DNA of 64,000 nucleotides from Streptomyces sp. NBRC 110611 (lineage in GTDB: Bacteria; Actinomycetota; Actinomycetes; Streptomycetales; Streptomycetaceae), in assembly GCF_001590865.1 (NCBI RefSeq), contig NZ_BBUY01000005.1:434001-498000 (forward strand). The letters run 5' to 3'. Of this stretch, positions 52,879 to 61,127 are shown piece by piece. Below the pieces are notes generated by a model, which saw only the letters and a program-made list of their open reading frames with translations, was not told the origin of the DNA and ran no database searches. The stretch's first letter is position 1; every line of letters begins with the position of its first letter. The translations under genes and the position numbers were made by a program.

Positions 52879-53522
52879 AGCACGCTGTAGGCGGGCCGGG
52901 GCGCCGGGCGGACGTAGCGGTCGCTGGTGGTGGGACGGACCCGCGCGGGATCCGCGCCCAGCAGGCGGAAGATCTCGCGGCAGAAGGTGAACCACGTGGC
53001 CTGTCCGCCGCTGCTGCCGTGGTAGACACCGGCCGGAGCGGCACCGGTCAACAACCGCTCCCCCAGCCGGACCAGTTGCCGGGCGAGGTCGGCCGTCCAG
53101 GTCGGCTGGCCCCACTGGTCGTCGACCACGTCGAGGGTCGCGCGCTCGGCCGGGGCGTGCTCCGGGTACGGCGCGCGGGCGCGGCCGTCGAAGACGTAGT
53201 CCGTGGAGATGTGGAGCAGGACGCTTCCCGACGCGCGGCAGGCCTCGGCCAGCAGGCGGGGGCCGGTGCCGTCGACCGCGAGGGCCGCGGACTCGTCCGC
53301 CTCGGCGGCGTCCACCGCGGTCCAGGCGGCGCAGTTGACCACCACGGCGGGGCGGTGGACGGCGAAGGCGGTGCGCACCGACTCCGGGTCGGTGATGTCC
53401 AGGTCGCCGCGGCCGGCCGGCACGGCCGCGATACCGTCGGCGGCCAGCCGGCCGAGCAGGTCCCGGGCGAGCATGCCCTGTGCGCCGGACACCAGCCAGG
53501 GGCGCGCGTCGGGTGTCGTCAC
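52866..53522 (-). pseudogene. rfbD: dTDP-4-dehydrorhamnose reductase with internal deletion and lost C-terminus
   Basis: The N-terminus is a normal RfbD (WLVSGAQGMLARDLLGRL, VVVNCAAWTAVDAAEAD, LLHISTDYVFDG). After YPEHAPAE it jumps to RATLDVVDDQWGQPTWTADLARQLV, so the segment that should contain the catalytic YxxxK (YGRTKLAGE in relatives) and following strand, some 50 residues, is missing in frame. The protein also ends early at PAYSVLAHR, where the glycosyltransferase remnant begins. GTG at 53522 overlaps the rfbB stop (GTGA). Without the Tyr/Lys pair it cannot reduce dTDP-4-keto sugars in the known way. Confidence 0.8.
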
Positions 53523-54505
53523 AGCGCCGCTCGCGCCTTCAGGGGCTCCCACCAGGCGCGGTTGTCGCGGTACCACTGGACGGTCTCCGCCAGGCCCTCC
53601 TCGAAGCTCCTACGGGGCTCGTAACCGAGCTCTTCGCGGATCTTGGTGCAGTCGACGGAGTAGCGGCGGTCGTGGCCCTTGCGGTCCGCGACGTACTCGA
53701 CGCTGGTCTCCCAGTCGGCGCCGCACGCCTTCAGCAGCAGCTCGGTGAGCTGTTTGTTGGACAGCTCGGTGCCGCCGCCGATGTTGTAGACCTCGCCCGG
53801 GCGGCCCTTGGTGCGCACCAGCTCGATGCCCTGGACGTGGTCGTCTATGTGCAGCCAGTCGCGGACGTTGCCGCCGTCGCCGTACAGCGGGACCTTCTTG
53901 CCGTCGAGGAGGTTGGTCACGAAGAGCGGGATGACCTTCTCGGGGAAGTGGTGGTGCCCGTAGTTGTTGGAGCAGCGGGTCACGCGCACGTCCAGGCCGT
54001 GGGTGCGGTGGTACGACAGCGCGATCAGGTCGCTGGAGGCCTTCGCCGAGGAGTACGGGGAGTTGGGCCGCAGCGGGTGGGTCTCGGGCCAGGAGCCCGC
54101 GTCGAGGGAGCCGTAGACCTCGTCGGTGGAGATGTGGACGAAGGTCTCGGTGCCGGCGCGGTGGGCGGCGTCGATGAGCGTGTGCGTGCCGACGACGTTC
54201 GTACGGACGAACTCCGCGCCGCCGTCGATCGACCGGTCCACGTGTGACTCGGCGGCGAAGTGCACCACTTGGTCGTGTTCCGCCATCAGCCCGTGCACGG
54301 TCCCGGGGTCGCAGATGTCGCCCTGGACGAAGGTGAACCCCGGATGGCCGCGCACCTCGTCGAGGTTGGCGGGGTTGCCCGCGTAGGTGAGCTTGTCGAG
54401 CACGGTGACGGACACGTCGCCGGGACCCTGCGGGCCGAGCAGCGTGCGGACGTAGTGGGAGCCGATGAATCCGGCTCCCCCGGTCACGAGTATCCGGTTC
54501 GTCAT
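53519..54505 (-). CDS. rfbB: dTDP-glucose 4,6-dehydratase
   Basis: The 328-residue SDR enzyme converts dTDP-glucose to dTDP-4-keto-6-deoxyglucose, the entry to most deoxysugars. Visible motifs: RILVTGGAGFIGSH (NAD-binding GxxGxxG), FAAESHVDRSI, the active-site HISTDEVYGSL and YSSAKASSDLI (YxxxK), and RCSNNYGHHHFPEKVIPLF. ATG at 54505 is preceded by AAGGTGGG. It is full length and looks functional, although the next genes (rfbD, glycosyltransferase) are broken. It may therefore be a relic of a lost glycosylated-metabolite cluster or serve another pathway. Confidence 0.93.
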   Translation of the reverse strand: MTNRILVTGGAGFIGSHYVRTLLGPQGPGDVSVTVLDKLTYAGNPANLDEVRGHPGFTFVQGDICDPGTVHGLMAEHDQVVHFAAESHVDRSIDGGAEFVRTNVVGTHTLIDAAHRAGTETFVHISTDEVYGSLDAGSWPETHPLRPNSPYSSAKASSDLIALSYHRTHGLDVRVTRCSNNYGHHHFPEKVIPLFVTNLLDGKKVPLYGDGGNVRDWLHIDDHVQGIELVRTKGRPGEVYNIGGGTELSNKQLTELLLKACGADWETSVEYVADRKGHDRRYSVDCTKIREELGYEPRRSFEEGLAETVQWYRDNRAWWEPLKARAAL

Positions 54506-54566
54506 GAGGTTGCCCACCTTGCTGTGATCACTGGCCGGGGCCGGTCGGTCGGTCGGGGAGTGATGA

Positions 54567-54603
54567 AAGTTAGGGAAGTTAGGGAAGTTACGAAAGTTAT
54601 GGG
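54567..54603. repeat. Nonamer tandem repeat upstream of rfbB
   Basis: Four near-copies of AAGTTAGGG occur in 37 bases, an A/T-rich island in otherwise GC-rich DNA, 62-98 bases upstream of the rfbB ATG. It could be a regulator-binding array or slippage product. Confidence 0.6.
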
Positions 54604-54605
54604 AA

Positions 54606-55145
54606 TCACGGGAGTTGCGGGAGTGCGGGGTCGCTGGGCACCACGATGGCGGTGAGCAGCAGGCGGCGGGAGGCACGCCAGGTTCCGTCGAGCACCGTCG
54701 GCACCTCGCCACCGACCCCGTCCGGTACGGCCCGGAGGATGTGCGCGCGGAACGTACCGGTCACCGTGCCGTCGGGCGGCGCCGCATCGGACGGCGCCGC
54801 ATCGGACGGAGCCGCATCGGACGGAGCCGCATCGGCCGGGGCGATGCGTACCGAGGCCTCGTGGAAGCCCAGCCAGGTGCGGGTCAGCGGCGACCACACC
54901 TTGTATACCGCCTCCTTGGCAGAACAGCAGGCGGTCCCAGCACACACCGTCCGCCCGGTGGGACAGCGCGCGCTGGGTTTCCCGCTCCGCCGGCAGCGCG
55001 ATGCGGTGCAGCATGCCGTCCGGCAGCGGCCGGTGGGGCTCGGCGTCGGTGCCGATGGCCCGTACGTGCGCGCAGCGGGCCAGGGCCGCGGCACGGTCCC
55101 GTGCACGATCAGTTCGTCGACCGCGTCGTCCGGGACGGCCATCAC
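54606..55145 (-). pseudogene. Frameshifted 4'-phosphopantetheinyl transferase remnant
   Basis: The C-terminal part reads CSAKEAVYKVWSPLTRTWLGFHEASVRI, the Mg2+/CoA motif (KEAVYK) of Sfp/EntD-type transferases that arm carrier proteins. The preceding conserved block (AIGTDAEPHRPLPDG, HRADGVCWDRLLF) is present but in another frame. The join near 54,928-54,934 requires an indel (CTGCTGTTC then TGCCAAG). Upstream of about 55,085 the sequence changes to an unrelated frame (ADGVLYGRVVHLAGGLDAAD). Four copies of a 15-base repeat encode (DAAPS)n at 54,780-54,840. Inactive as it stands, unless the indel is a sequencing error. Confidence 0.7.
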
Positions 55146-55333
55146 CGCGCGCCAGCGGTCGGCCGCGTCAAGGCCGCCCGCCAGGTGGACGACCCGGCCG
55201 TACAGAACGCCATCAGCGTGCGCATCGAGGTGGACGTCTCCCGGGGCGATGTCGATCCTCGACTACGCGGCCGCCGCCGTCCTCCAGGAACAGCAGACCC
55301 CCCGGTCGGCCTGACGGAGAAACGATCGCCAGG

Positions 55334-55380
55334 TGATCGATAGCCCACTGCTCGATATCGATAAAGTGTGCTATCGATCA
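55334..55380. promoter_or_regulatory. Symmetric TATCGATA operator array
   Basis: TGATCGATAG (55334-55343) and its exact reverse complement CTATCGATCA (55371-55380) flank a central palindrome TATCGATA (55356-55363). The 47-base element ends 16 bases before the ATG of the next gene, so it should cover its promoter. Confidence 0.6.
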
Positions 55381-55396
55381 ACTGGGAAGGTGTGGC

Positions 55397-55759
55397 ATGG
55401 GCTGGTGGTGGATGCTGGTCCCCCTCGTCATCATGGGTGGGGGCTGGCTGAGCGAGAGCGTCCGGAGTGCGCTGAAGACCCGGCACAAGCGCAAGCTGGC
55501 GCTGCTCAAGGCCACCGAAAAGCACCAGCTCGCACTGGACGCGGCGAGCCGCCCGCCCGAGCCGGTCTGCGGCTGCACGCACCACCTCGCCAAGCACGAC
55601 AAGGCCGGCCGCTGCCATGAGGTGGTCGAAGCCCCGACCGCCTGGGACGCCGAGCGCAAACCGCTGCGCTACGAGCCCCGCCCGTGCAACTGCCAGCAGT
55701 ACATCGGCCCCGAACCGCTGGGCACGGTCTTCGCGACGGAGATCGTGGACCCACGCTGA
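55397..55759 (+). CDS. Small membrane protein with Cys/His-rich cytoplasmic domain
   Basis: The 120-residue protein has one N-terminal transmembrane helix (MGWWWMLVPLVIMGGGWLSE), a basic helical linker (TRHKRKLALLKATEKHQLAL) and a domain with CGCTHHLAKHDKAGRCH and PCNCQQYIGPEPL, which looks like a zinc-binding site. I recall similar small proteins in Streptomyces next to winged-helix regulators, without known function. GGGAAGG precedes the ATG. It is followed by the regulator at 55922 and lies directly behind the TATCGATA array, which suggests control by that regulator. Confidence 0.75.
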   Translation: MGWWWMLVPLVIMGGGWLSESVRSALKTRHKRKLALLKATEKHQLALDAASRPPEPVCGCTHHLAKHDKAGRCHEVVEAPTAWDAERKPLRYEPRPCNCQQYIGPEPLGTVFATEIVDPR

Positions 55760-55818
55760 CCCGGACACCGTCCGCGCCGGCCGTAAGGCAGCACAGCCAC
55801 CGGGCACCATCCTTGACA

Positions 55819-55857
55819 GCCGTAATCGACTGCCGTAATTGACTTCTGTAATTGACC
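55819..55857. repeat. Three 13-base direct repeats before the winged-helix gene
   Basis: GCCGTAATCGACT, GCCGTAATTGACT and TCTGTAATTGACC stand head to tail, 65 bases before the regulator start. TTGACA (55813-55818) immediately precedes them and could be a -35 box. They form a likely binding array for the regulator or sigma factor. Confidence 0.6.
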
Positions 55858-55921
55858 GCCATTCCCGGCATGTGAAAGATTCGGCTGACACATACAGTCC
55901 GGCAGGCCGGGGAGGCGGGCG

Positions 55922-56248
55922 TTGACCAGCGAGGAGTTGCTGACCTTCCTCGCCGCGGTGGGGCACGCCCAGCGTCTACGGGCCATCGCGGGGCTCGCCA
56001 ACGGCCGGATGTACGTCAGCGAACTGGCCCGGGAGCTGGGCATGTCCCGCCCCCTGCTCTATATGCACCTCGAACGCCTGGAAAAGGCGGGCCTGGTCGT
56101 CGGCAATCTGGAACTCTCCGACGACGGCAAGGCTTTGAAGTACTTCGAGCTGGCGCCGTTCGACGTTCGCCTCAATGTGCAGACGATCCTGGACGTCCTC
56201 CGCGCCGACGAAGAATCTCAGCACGCCTCAGGGGGGAACCAGTCATGA
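55922..56248 (+). CDS. Winged-helix (ArsR-like) transcriptional regulator
   Basis: The 108-residue protein starts with TTG at 55922 (GGGGAGG 7 bases upstream). The winged helix is evident: LLTFLAAVGHAQRLRAIAGLANGRMYVSELARELGMSRPLLYMHLERLEKAGLVVGN (core motif ELARELGMSRPLLYMHLERL). There are no metal-sensing cysteines, so it is not a classical ArsR metal sensor. Its likely targets are the ordered repeats just upstream of itself and of the 55397 gene. The stop overlaps the next ATG, so it is coupled to a small membrane protein, perhaps its sensor partner. Confidence 0.82.
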   Translation: MTSEELLTFLAAVGHAQRLRAIAGLANGRMYVSELARELGMSRPLLYMHLERLEKAGLVVGNLELSDDGKALKYFELAPFDVRLNVQTILDVLRADEESQHASGGNQS

Positions 56249-56478
56249 CCGGCGCCATCGTCTCCGTCACCATCGTCCTGATCGTCATCGGGGGCATCAC
56301 GGCGATCGTGCTGTCGCACTTCCGGCTGCAACGCCACCGCGCCGACGCCGCGGCCATGGCCTCGTACCGCAAGCTCGCCGAAGAGGCGGTCTCGCAACAG
56401 CGCCAGTTGCAGGCCGAATTGGCCGCCCTCAAGGGCCGGGTGAGCTCGATCGACGACATGCTCCGCCGAATCGAATAA
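56245..56478 (+). CDS. Small membrane protein with coiled coil (77 aa)
   Basis: One transmembrane helix (IVSVTIVLIVIGGITAIVLSHF) is followed by a cytoplasmic coiled coil (AEEAVSQQRQLQAELAALKGRVSSIDDMLRRIE; heptads visible in LQAELAALKGRVSSID). It is translationally coupled to the winged-helix regulator. The pairing suggests it tethers or inhibits the regulator at the membrane; that is inference. No family name is offered. Confidence 0.75.
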   Translation: MTGAIVSVTIVLIVIGGITAIVLSHFRLQRHRADAAAMASYRKLAEEAVSQQRQLQAELAALKGRVSSIDDMLRRIE

Positions 56479-56500
56479 CCGACGCGGACGGTGTGGGCCC

Positions 56501-56794
56501 TCAGGCGGTGATCTCGTGGTCCTTGGAGCAGGTATAGGCGCCCTGGATCGAGAGACACGCGTGCATCATGTACTTGTTGCCGTCCGGGAGCCTGCCCTTT
56601 TTGCAGACCATGGCCGGGGCGGTCCGGCCGGCTGTCGAGACGGTGCGCCCGGTTTCCGGTTTGGCATGGATGGCATAGCCGTCACGGAGAAAGTCGCGCA
56701 CGCACAGCTTGCCCTCGGAGGGATACCAAGCCGCGCTCCCGACATAGTGTTTGTCGACTTTGATGCTGATGAAGGACTCGCCGCGCAGGCCCCC
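56501..56794 (-). pseudogene. Truncated Cys-containing secreted-protein-like fragment
   Basis: The frame opens directly after a TAG (56,795-56,797) and reads like a real small protein: SFISIKVDKHYVGSAAWYPS, LCVRDFLRDGYAIHAKPETG, MVCKKGRLPDGNKYMMHACL and CSKDHEITA. It has five cysteines but no start or signal peptide; the only in-frame GTG (56701) would cut into the domain. A run of six G at the TAG suggests a frameshift that separated it from its N-terminus. The codon composition is less GC-biased than its neighbours. Its function is unknown. Confidence 0.5.
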
Positions 56795-56896
56795 CTACCG
56801 ACTGGGGAGGTGCGGGACCCCGGCAGTCGGAGTCCCGCACCGATGCGCTGGGGCACGCGCGGCACACAGTGCCGTCACACCCTCATGTGCGCGCCA

Positions 56897-57382
56897 CTAA
56901 CCGGCCTTGCGCACCGCCGCGTAGTAGTAGGACGCCTGGGTCTTGCAGAAGCCCCGCTTGGGGTTGCTGTACTTGTCGCAGACCGCGTACATGTCCTTGG
57001 CGAAGATCGCGTCCACCCGCTTTTTACGGGCCTCGTTGAAGGCCTGCTGCTTCTTGAGGTTGCGGTATCCGAAGTCATGCCGCTGGCAGGACGGCAGGAA
57101 GTTGAAACCGTACGGCTTGTCCGGCGCCCAGCTGCACCCGTCGGAGGACCAGTCGATTCCCTTCTTCGCCCAGACCCGAGCCTTCCGGGCAGCCTGAAAA
57201 TCACCCATCGGCGCGAGGATGAGCTCACTGATCTTCTGCAGAACCGCTGGATTCGACGCAGCAGCAGCGGCCGGCCGGGCCTCCGCAGCATATGCCTCAC
57301 CAGCCGTGGCCAGGCCCCCAGAAGTGGCGACACATAGCAGCGCTGCAGCCGACAGAATCGTTTTCCGCACTCGAAATCCCAA
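56897..57382 (-). CDS. Secreted prokaryotic phospholipase A2
   Basis: The 161-residue precursor has a Sec signal (KTILSAAALLCVATSGGLATAGEAYA, cleavage likely after AYA). The mature domain shows the Streptomyces PLA2 signature: WSSDGCSWAPDKPYGFNFLPSCQRHDFGYRNLK, in which the HD pair of RHDFGYRN is catalytic and an adjacent aspartate region binds calcium. Four cysteines (GCSW, SCQR, VCDK, FCKT) form two disulfides. It hydrolyses the sn-2 ester of phospholipids outside the cell. It stands alone, with the fragment described above downstream on the same strand. Confidence 0.9.
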   Translation of the reverse strand: MGFRVRKTILSAAALLCVATSGGLATAGEAYAAEARPAAAAASNPAVLQKISELILAPMGDFQAARKARVWAKKGIDWSSDGCSWAPDKPYGFNFLPSCQRHDFGYRNLKKQQAFNEARKKRVDAIFAKDMYAVCDKYSNPKRGFCKTQASYYYAAVRKAG

Positions 57383-57553
57383 CTCTTGGAGTCGTTCGAC
57401 GCGAGACTTTCGCCGAACCCGTGTGCATCAAGGATCTCGGAATCCCGGGGGGACAGTCGTTAGCGCACGGTCCACAAGTTCCTTTGCTGTGCGTCGACTT
57501 ACCCAACTTCCTGCTCACCTCCGTGCCTGCCGCCCACAGCCCCGGGCCGTAGT

Positions 57554-58531
57554 TCACTCGCAGTGCCGGAGGGCCTGGTGCCGGTGGTCCTTGGGCGTGG
57601 TCCCGTAGGCGGCGCGGTGGGTGCGGCTGAAGTCGGCTGCGCGGGGGAATCCCCAGCGGGCGGCGATCGCGTGGATGGGCGTGGCGCGGAGCGCCGGGTC
57701 GGCGAGGTCGCGGCGAGCCGCTTCCAGGCGCAGGCGGCGGATCCACGCGGCGACCGTGGCGTCTTCGTCCTCGAACAGGCGATGCAGGTAGCTGGTGGAG
57801 ATGTGGTGCGCGGCCGCGATCGTGGCCGGGGTGAGCTGCGGGTCGTGCAGGTGCGACCGGATGAACGACTTGATGCGCAGGGTGAGGGCCCGTCGGTGGG
57901 TCTCCGGGGAGAGGCAGTCGCCGGCTTCGAGGATGTGGGCGAAGAGCGCGGCGACCAGATCGGTCACGAGGGTGGCCAGTCGCGGCCGGTCGGCGGGCCG
58001 GTACGCGGCCGGGTCCGCGACCAGCTGGGTGAGGAACCCCGCCAGCAGGGCCCCCATCCCTTCCCGGCCCGACACCGCCGCCCCGACGATCCGGCCGGCG
58101 AGGCCGCAGGGCAGCGGCAGCAGAGCCTTGGGAACTTCCAGCGCCACGGTCTGCTGGACCGGGTCCCCGCCGCTGTGGACGTCGTTCGGCAGCGAGGACG
58201 AGTTGATGAACAAGTCGTACGGCATGTACCGGGTCTCCCGGTGCCGCCACACGCCCGCCCCGCCCCCGCGTACGACGAGCGACAGGTGGTACACCTCGGG
58301 ATCGGACTGCCGGATCAGCTTCGGCGTACGCCGGAAGACCAGCGGCTGGAACGTGGCGGACCACACGGTGACGGCACCGAGATCCAGCACCCGCTGGGAA
58401 GCCCGGAAGTCGTCGGCGTGGTCGCTGCGCAGCTCCATGGGCGCATGGGTACGGCCCAACAGCTCGGACCAGTAGTCGAGCCGGTCCGCCGCGGCCAGAT
58501 CCTCGCTCCGGAACACCATCTCGTCCAACAT
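57554..58531 (-). CDS. AraC-family transcriptional regulator (AraC_binding_2 type)
   Basis: The 325-residue protein has an N-terminal sensor region (SELLGRTHAPMELRSDHADDF, VYHLSLVVRGGG, YDLFINSSSLPNDVH) and a C-terminal double helix-turn-helix: LTPATIAAAHHISTSYLHRLFED and ATPIHAIAARWGFPRAADFSRTHRAAYGTTP (core ARWGFPRAADFSRTHR). This architecture is common next to secondary-metabolite or transporter genes. It lies 162 bases downstream of the MMPL gene on the same strand and could be cotranscribed, but the gap is large enough for its own promoter. The effector is unknown. Confidence 0.9.
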   Translation of the reverse strand: MLDEMVFRSEDLAAADRLDYWSELLGRTHAPMELRSDHADDFRASQRVLDLGAVTVWSATFQPLVFRRTPKLIRQSDPEVYHLSLVVRGGGAGVWRHRETRYMPYDLFINSSSLPNDVHSGGDPVQQTVALEVPKALLPLPCGLAGRIVGAAVSGREGMGALLAGFLTQLVADPAAYRPADRPRLATLVTDLVAALFAHILEAGDCLSPETHRRALTLRIKSFIRSHLHDPQLTPATIAAAHHISTSYLHRLFEDEDATVAAWIRRLRLEAARRDLADPALRATPIHAIAARWGFPRAADFSRTHRAAYGTTPKDHRHQALRHCE

Positions 58532-58693
58532 CTGTCTCCCCCGTCTCTGAAGCCTCTGGTCAAAGGCTCCTGGGAGGTGACTGTCCGACTGGTCGCTCCG
58601 GTTCCACCTCGCGCCGGTGAGGGTGGCGGCGCAGCTCGCCCCCCCCCGCCCGGTATCCCCGACGTCGTCCCCGTCCGCGACGGCAAGGCCCCT

Positions 58694-61051
58694 TCACGGC
58701 CCCGCGCTGGTCTTCCCGGCCGTCGGCCGGGCCTGCTGCGTCGCCGCGGTCAGGAGCGGGGACTCCTCCGCCCGACCGCGGGACGGCCACCATGTGGCCT
58801 TGCCCAGCAGCGTCATGGCCGACGGCAGGATCATGATGCGTACGACGAACGCGTCCAGCAGGACCGCGACGGCGAGGACGAAGCCCATCTGCTTCATCTC
58901 GACCAGGCTGAGGAAGACGAAGCTGGCGAAGACGGTGACCATGACGAGCGCGGCGCTGGTCACCACGCCCGCGGAGCTGCCGATTCCGTCCAGTACGGCC
59001 CTACGGGTGTCCAGCCCGCGCCGCACCGCCTCCCGGATCCGGCTGACCACGAAGACCTGGTAGTCCATCGACAGTCCGAAGAGGATGACGAACAGGAACA
59101 GCGGCACCCGGGATCCGATCGCACCGGTGGCATGGAAATCGAGGATGCCCGCCGCCCACTCGCCCTGGAAGACCACGACCAGCACACCGAACGCGGCTGC
59201 CGCCGACAGCAGGTTGAGCGCGATGCCGATCAGGCCGATGACCACCGAGCGGAACGTCATCACCGTCATCGCGAACGTCACGAGCAGCAAGAACCCGACG
59301 ACCAGCGGGAGTTTGGCGTTCTGGTGGTCGAGGTAATCGGCGTCACGGGCGAGGTCACCGGTGACGTAGGCCTCGGCGCCGGGCACCTTGCCGACCGTCG
59401 CGGGGAGGTAGTCGTCACGGAGGTGGGCGAGCGAGTCGAGCGCCTGGGGTGAACTGGGCCTGACCGGCACGGAGAGCGTCAGGCTGCTGATCCGGGCGTC
59501 GCCGGAGGTACGTACCGTGGCGTCGGCGCCGTCGTTGGTGAACAGCGGGTCGGCCTGGGCGCGCCTGCGGAGGTCCTCCAGTGCCTTCGCCACCCTGGAT
59601 GCGCGGTCCGCGTCGGCGCGTACCACGACCTGGTGCTGGACCAGACGCTCCGGGAAGGCGGCGGTCAGGCGGTCGTAGGCCTGCACCGCGGGGATGTCGC
59701 GGGAGAAGGTGTCCTTGCCCAGCACGCTCAGCTTCAGGCCGAGTGCGGGCGCCGCCAGGCCCAGCATGAGGAGCACGGAGACCAGCAGGGTGCGGCCCGG
59801 ACGCCGGGTGGCGGGCCGCAGCAGGGCGTGCCACACCTTGCTGGTGCCGGTGTGGTGGTCCCGGTTGCGCTGCCCCTGGGCGGCGTGGCGGGCGTCACGG
59901 ATCTCGGCGCGGCGTCCGGCACGGCGTTCAGCGCGGCGTTCGTTGCGGCGTTCGTTGCGGCGGTCGGTGCGGCGGTCGTTGCGGTGTTCAGCGCGGCGTT
60001 CGGCACGGGCGCCGAGCTTGGCCAGCAGGGCGGGCAGCACGGTCAGCGAGCTGGCCATCGCGACGAACACGACGATGATGGTGCCGGTGGCCAGCGACGA
60101 GAAGATGACGTCGGTGGCGAGGTAGAGCGTCGCGGTCGAGACGATCACCGCGAAGCCGGAGGCCACGATGGCGCGGCCGGCGGTCGCCGCGGCGAGCCGT
60201 ACGACGGCCGGTGAGCCGAGCCTGCCGCCCGCACGGGCGCGCTCCTCGCGGTCCCGCTTGAGGTAGAAGAGCGAATAGTCGACTCCGACGGCCATGCCGA
60301 TCAGCAGGATGATGTTGTTGCCGACCCCCGCGTCCGGCAACACGTGCGACACCAGTGCGGACAGTCCCATCGCGGCGGCGATCGAGGAGAGCGCCAGCAG
60401 GACGGGGACACCGGCCGCGATCACCGAGCCGAACGCGATCATCAGGGTGAGGACGGTGACCGGCAGGGCGAGCTTCTCGGAGAAGGCGAGGTCGTCACCG
60501 CGCTGCTGGTCGAGGCCCTTGCTCATCGAGGGGCCGCCGGTCTCCGCCAGCCGCACTCCGGGGTGGCTCTTCTGCACTGCCGCGGTCTGTGCGACCAGCG
60601 GGTCGACGTGCTTACTCGCGGCGAGCTCCTCGCCCTTCATGACCACTTCGACCAGGAGGACCGCGCGGTTCTTCGACAGCTCCGGCCGCTCGACCCGGTC
60701 GACCTCCGGCAGCTTCGCCATCCGCGCCGTGAGGTCCGCGGCGGCCGCCCGGGCCGCCGGGAGGTCCAGCGGGCCGGAGCGGGAGTCGATGACGATCTGT
60801 TCGACCGGCCGGCGCTGCAGGCCGCCCTCGGCGGCTATCGCCTCGGCCTGCCCGGCCTTGCCGACCCGGTAGTCCTCGGTCGTGGCGCTGTGCGTACCGG
60901 CGACGGCGGACGCCGCGAGGGACAGCGCGACGAAGAGGAACCACCCGACGATGGCCCGCCATGGGTGCGCGGCACTCCAACTCGCCACCCTGACAATGAC
61001 CGACTGCCTCTCCCCTGACTGCACCGACTCCACTGATTCCAATGACCCCAT
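58694..61051 (-). CDS. MMPL/RND-family membrane transporter
   Basis: The 785-residue protein has two halves, each with a helix, a large extracytoplasmic loop and a five-helix block. Signatures: HPWRAIVGWFLFVALS at the start, GMAVGVDYSLFYLKRDREE and FGLSMDYQVFVVSRIREAVRRG, the paired acidic helix motifs used in proton coupling. MMPL proteins export lipids or polyketides. The cytoplasmic loop between halves carries an Arg-rich repeat (RRNERRNERRAERRAGRRAE) encoded by 12-base tandem repeats (59,925-60,010). The start is unsure: ATG at 61051 has only GGGGG abutting it, and a GTG at VASWSAAHPW is an alternative. It is divergent from a TetR regulator, a usual repressor-exporter arrangement. Confidence 0.9.
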   Translation of the reverse strand: MGSLESVESVQSGERQSVIVRVASWSAAHPWRAIVGWFLFVALSLAASAVAGTHSATTEDYRVGKAGQAEAIAAEGGLQRRPVEQIVIDSRSGPLDLPAARAAAADLTARMAKLPEVDRVERPELSKNRAVLLVEVVMKGEELAASKHVDPLVAQTAAVQKSHPGVRLAETGGPSMSKGLDQQRGDDLAFSEKLALPVTVLTLMIAFGSVIAAGVPVLLALSSIAAAMGLSALVSHVLPDAGVGNNIILLIGMAVGVDYSLFYLKRDREERARAGGRLGSPAVVRLAAATAGRAIVASGFAVIVSTATLYLATDVIFSSLATGTIIVVFVAMASSLTVLPALLAKLGARAERRAEHRNDRRTDRRNERRNERRAERRAGRRAEIRDARHAAQGQRNRDHHTGTSKVWHALLRPATRRPGRTLLVSVLLMLGLAAPALGLKLSVLGKDTFSRDIPAVQAYDRLTAAFPERLVQHQVVVRADADRASRVAKALEDLRRRAQADPLFTNDGADATVRTSGDARISSLTLSVPVRPSSPQALDSLAHLRDDYLPATVGKVPGAEAYVTGDLARDADYLDHQNAKLPLVVGFLLLVTFAMTVMTFRSVVIGLIGIALNLLSAAAAFGVLVVVFQGEWAAGILDFHATGAIGSRVPLFLFVILFGLSMDYQVFVVSRIREAVRRGLDTRRAVLDGIGSSAGVVTSAALVMVTVFASFVFLSLVEMKQMGFVLAVAVLLDAFVVRIMILPSAMTLLGKATWWPSRGRAEESPLLTAATQQARPTAGKTSAGP

Positions 61052-61127
61052 CCCCCTACTTACCTCTCACGCCTCACAGACGTCCGCCCACGTCTCACAG
61101 ACGCCTGCTCAACGTCACCCATGCCTT

